DNA from: Sitta carolinensis
Lineage: Eukaryota > Chordata > Aves > Passeriformes > Sittidae
Assembly (NCBI GenBank): GCA_032173965.1
Contig: CM063284.1
Location: forward strand, 113,310,410-113,374,409
Direction of reading: 5' to 3'
Length of the DNA: 64,000 nucleotides
A program made the translations under genes and the position numbers. This document shows, piece by piece, positions 61,797-64,000 of this stretch. Each line of letters opens with the position of its first letter. Within the stretch, counting starts at the first letter, position 1. The notes beneath the pieces were generated by a model. That model did not search any database. It saw nothing but the letters and a program-made list of their open reading frames with translations, and was not told the DNA's origin.

Positions 61797-62099
61797 TAAA
61801 TACTGTTGTTTCTGAAAGTAAACTTTCTGATTTGTTTTAGTATAGTGGAGTCAGTTTTCATGAATTATAAGATAAACAAGAATCATATTTGTATTCTTTT
61901 GTGAAAAGATATCACCTGATGGACTTCTCAAGTGACCAGTGGAGATGGAGAGGTGGTAACTTCTCTATCTAATCTTTGATCACTGTCTAAAAACTTATAT
62001 ATACGAGGTCGAAAATAAACTAGAGACTTCTTTTCTTCTTCTCTACCTGAACACCTGTTGTGTGTGTTACCATGTGTTTCTATCTGCATCACAGTAACA
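61797..62099 (+). mobile_element. LTR fragment, copy B (same family as 21.4 kb)
   Basis: This is the direct-repeat partner of copy A: TATA-like motif, aataaac, and the 'cctgaacacctgttgtgtgt' stretch before the CA end (cacagtaaca). By eye it differs at scattered single bases, as expected for an old insertion. With 40 kb between the copies these are separate insertions, not the two LTRs of one provirus. Confidence 0.7.
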
Positions 62100-63928
62100 A
62101 AATACCACTGCAAATATAATAATTTATGCGGAAAGACCACTGTCAAAATGTCACCAAGTACATATCTGAAACATACACACAGGTTAGATTGTTTTCATTC
62201 ATTCTTCTCAAGTATGAATTTGTTAAATAGATTTTTGGTTGGTATGTTAATTGGATTTTCTGTCATTTACTAGCTGAAAAAAATATCCCAAAGTAAAACA
62301 TTTTCTCTGGCTTAGGGCATTATAGAAGAATTTGGTTTGCTACTGAGGCGAATGAAAGATGATGAACTTGGCTTTGCTGTTGTATAACCAGGGGTGATGT
62401 TCTTTAGCTATCCTCTACTCATGCAACAGCCTTGAGTTTTTTATAAATTGACTCTGGGCATTTCTGAAGCATGACACACTTACAGCTTTCTTTGTTTAGA
62501 AGATGAAGACCCTGGCTCACCAGGATTTCCCCCCAGTTTCTTCCCATTATCTGGGACCATTCCTAACTTTCTGAAATGCCCTGCTTGTTCATAACTTGAA
62601 ATACCTGAGTGTCTTTCACAATTGTCAGTTTTCAGGACCTCTGTGGCTCTTTTTCAGTTTTTCTTGAGCCCTGTTTGAGTATGGCTCTGACCCACTGGCA
62701 AATCCTGGAAGTGTGCTGAGCACACATTAGTGCAGTCATAGCTAAAGCATACATTTGAGAAGAGCACTCCTGCATGCCACAGAAAATTACTTGTTTTAGC
62801 TGAGGAAAATTGCTTTTTGTCCCTGAAGGGTTGCTGCTCTGTCGAAGAGTACAGATTACACAGCACATATGGATCCTGCAGGAGTCCATAAAAAATTCAA
62901 CATAAGTAATACAGTTTTCCTCAAACAAGGCCCCAGACAGTTGGCAGCAGGGTTGGGAGGTTGCCTGCTCCCCATAATCCTGCACTTCCCTGCTGGAGCA
63001 GCTGGCTCCTCAGGCAGCCAGCAAGCCAGCATGGCAGCTGGGCAGCTGAGCATCCAGGGAAGCAGTTGGAGGGGTGGGAAGCAAAGGAGCTTGGCAGCTA
63101 GAAAATCAAGAGGGACATTAGAAGGATCTCATTCCCATGAAAAGTGTCAGGTTTCTGACTTTTCATCCAGATCCAGGATGAAATATACACGTGTGTACAT
63201 GCATAAGCAAAAAAAAGTCATATACGCCTGCATATGTCTGCATACATGTACACTTATTTTAAAATGCTATTTTTTGTGAGAAGTGAAATCCTTATTCCAG
63301 TTGACCATAATGAATTTTTGTTGTTGTCTGACATGAAATTTCTAAGGAGGTAACTAAAGGCCACAATTAGGGATAATTTTGGGAACCCAGCTGATTATAA
63401 AAAATGTCTTGATGTTGTCACTGCACATTATTACAATAAAATATGATCCAGGGCATGAGGTTAAATTGATAGAGCAGAGGTTTTTTAGTCCTGCATTAAA
63501 CAATCATCGTTAAATGCTTTTTCAAGCTTTATTAAGTATGAGGAAAATAGGAAGGCAAGAGGAAATAAATATAAGTAATTTAATCAAATTTTAAAATATA
63601 TATTTATGTGAAGTAGGGCTTCTGTGTCAGCAATGTTTGCTCTTATATTTCTCCTGTTCCTATTTGTTAAAAAACACATTCCTTGGTTTGGCAACATAGA
63701 GAAAAAAAAAAAAATAAAGCATGAGCTGAGAGGATCATAGGCTCTTTCTGATCCTGGTTCTTTAAACCAGAGGGCAAATTAATGAAAATGCTAAAAGAAC
63801 CAATCAATAACAAAGACTGAAAATGCTGTAATATGTACATCACTGCTTCAGACAGAGGAGCAAGCTCTCCATTTTGGCAGCCACTGATAAGGGTGGCCAG
63901 CAGAGCCATAGAAATATCCTAAGGATGA

Positions 63929-63950
63929 TGCTTTTGGCTAGCCAAAAGCA
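63929..63950. repeat. Perfect 22-bp palindrome
   Basis: The half-site tgcttttggct is followed directly by its complement with no spacer. Confidence 0.95.
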
Positions 63951-64000
63951 CAAGCAGTGTTTTGAGGAATGCAGTCCTGGCAGGCTGGACCAACCAGACA

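Larger units (their letters stand above)
51250..64000. other. Upstream flank of ALKAL1 without a recognised gene
   Basis: This AT-rich interval has CR1 relics (54.12 and 59.73 kb), an LTR copy (61,797-62,099), a 27-A run (60,730-60,756) and a palindrome at 63,929. A plus-strand frame at 57,163-57,456 has a short KRAB-like stretch, treated as a finding. In mammals RB1CC1 lies on this side of ALKAL1; I recognise none of its exons, so it probably starts beyond the window. Confidence 0.6.

Noticed and set aside
62632..62985. 117-codon minus-strand frame with many cysteines
   Set aside because: Cysteine spacing fits no family I know and there is no splice or promoter context.

Overview
This is AT-rich vertebrate nuclear DNA, almost certainly from a bird. 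The evidence is old CR1 LINE 3' ends, a long solo LTR that reads like the widespread avian ERVL-type LTR, and a gene whose augmentor domain is recognisably ALKAL1. I cannot name the species; the LTR content suggests Neoaves (inference).

The only protein-coding gene I can support is ALKAL1 (FAM150A), on the minus strand. Its TATA box and CpG island lie at about 49.6-51.25 kb. A 5'UTR exon (51,070 to about 51,210) precedes a signal-peptide exon (49,878-50,194). A 25.4-kb intron follows, then three short exons that together encode the four-cysteine ALK/LTK-binding domain: 24,403-24,456, 19,970-20,050 and 17,695-17,759, ending in TAG. Splice sites and phases agree throughout (1, 1, 1). ALKAL proteins are secreted ligands of the receptor tyrosine kinases ALK and LTK.

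The main oddity is that the signal-peptide exon, read in the only frame that joins correctly to the next exon, has a TGA at 49,945-49,947 (codon 80), next to a G6 run and a GGC triplet repeat and 67 bases before the strong donor. Either the assembly is wrong there, a weak donor at 49,958 is used, or this allele cannot make the ligand.

Layout: 1-14.2 kb is gene-free sequence downstream of ALKAL1. 14.2-17.7 kb is possible 3'UTR or flank with a small GC pocket and a 44-T run. 17.7-51.2 kb is ALKAL1, whose introns carry a 362-base pure-purine tract, two LTRs, a CR1 tail and a second GC pocket. 51.25-64 kb is the upstream flank with CR1 relics, another copy of the 21.4-kb LTR, and a perfect 22-bp palindrome near the end. 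I see no bacterial-type operon, CRISPR array, tRNA or rRNA, and no wholly new system; most open frames in the window are chance or repeat products.
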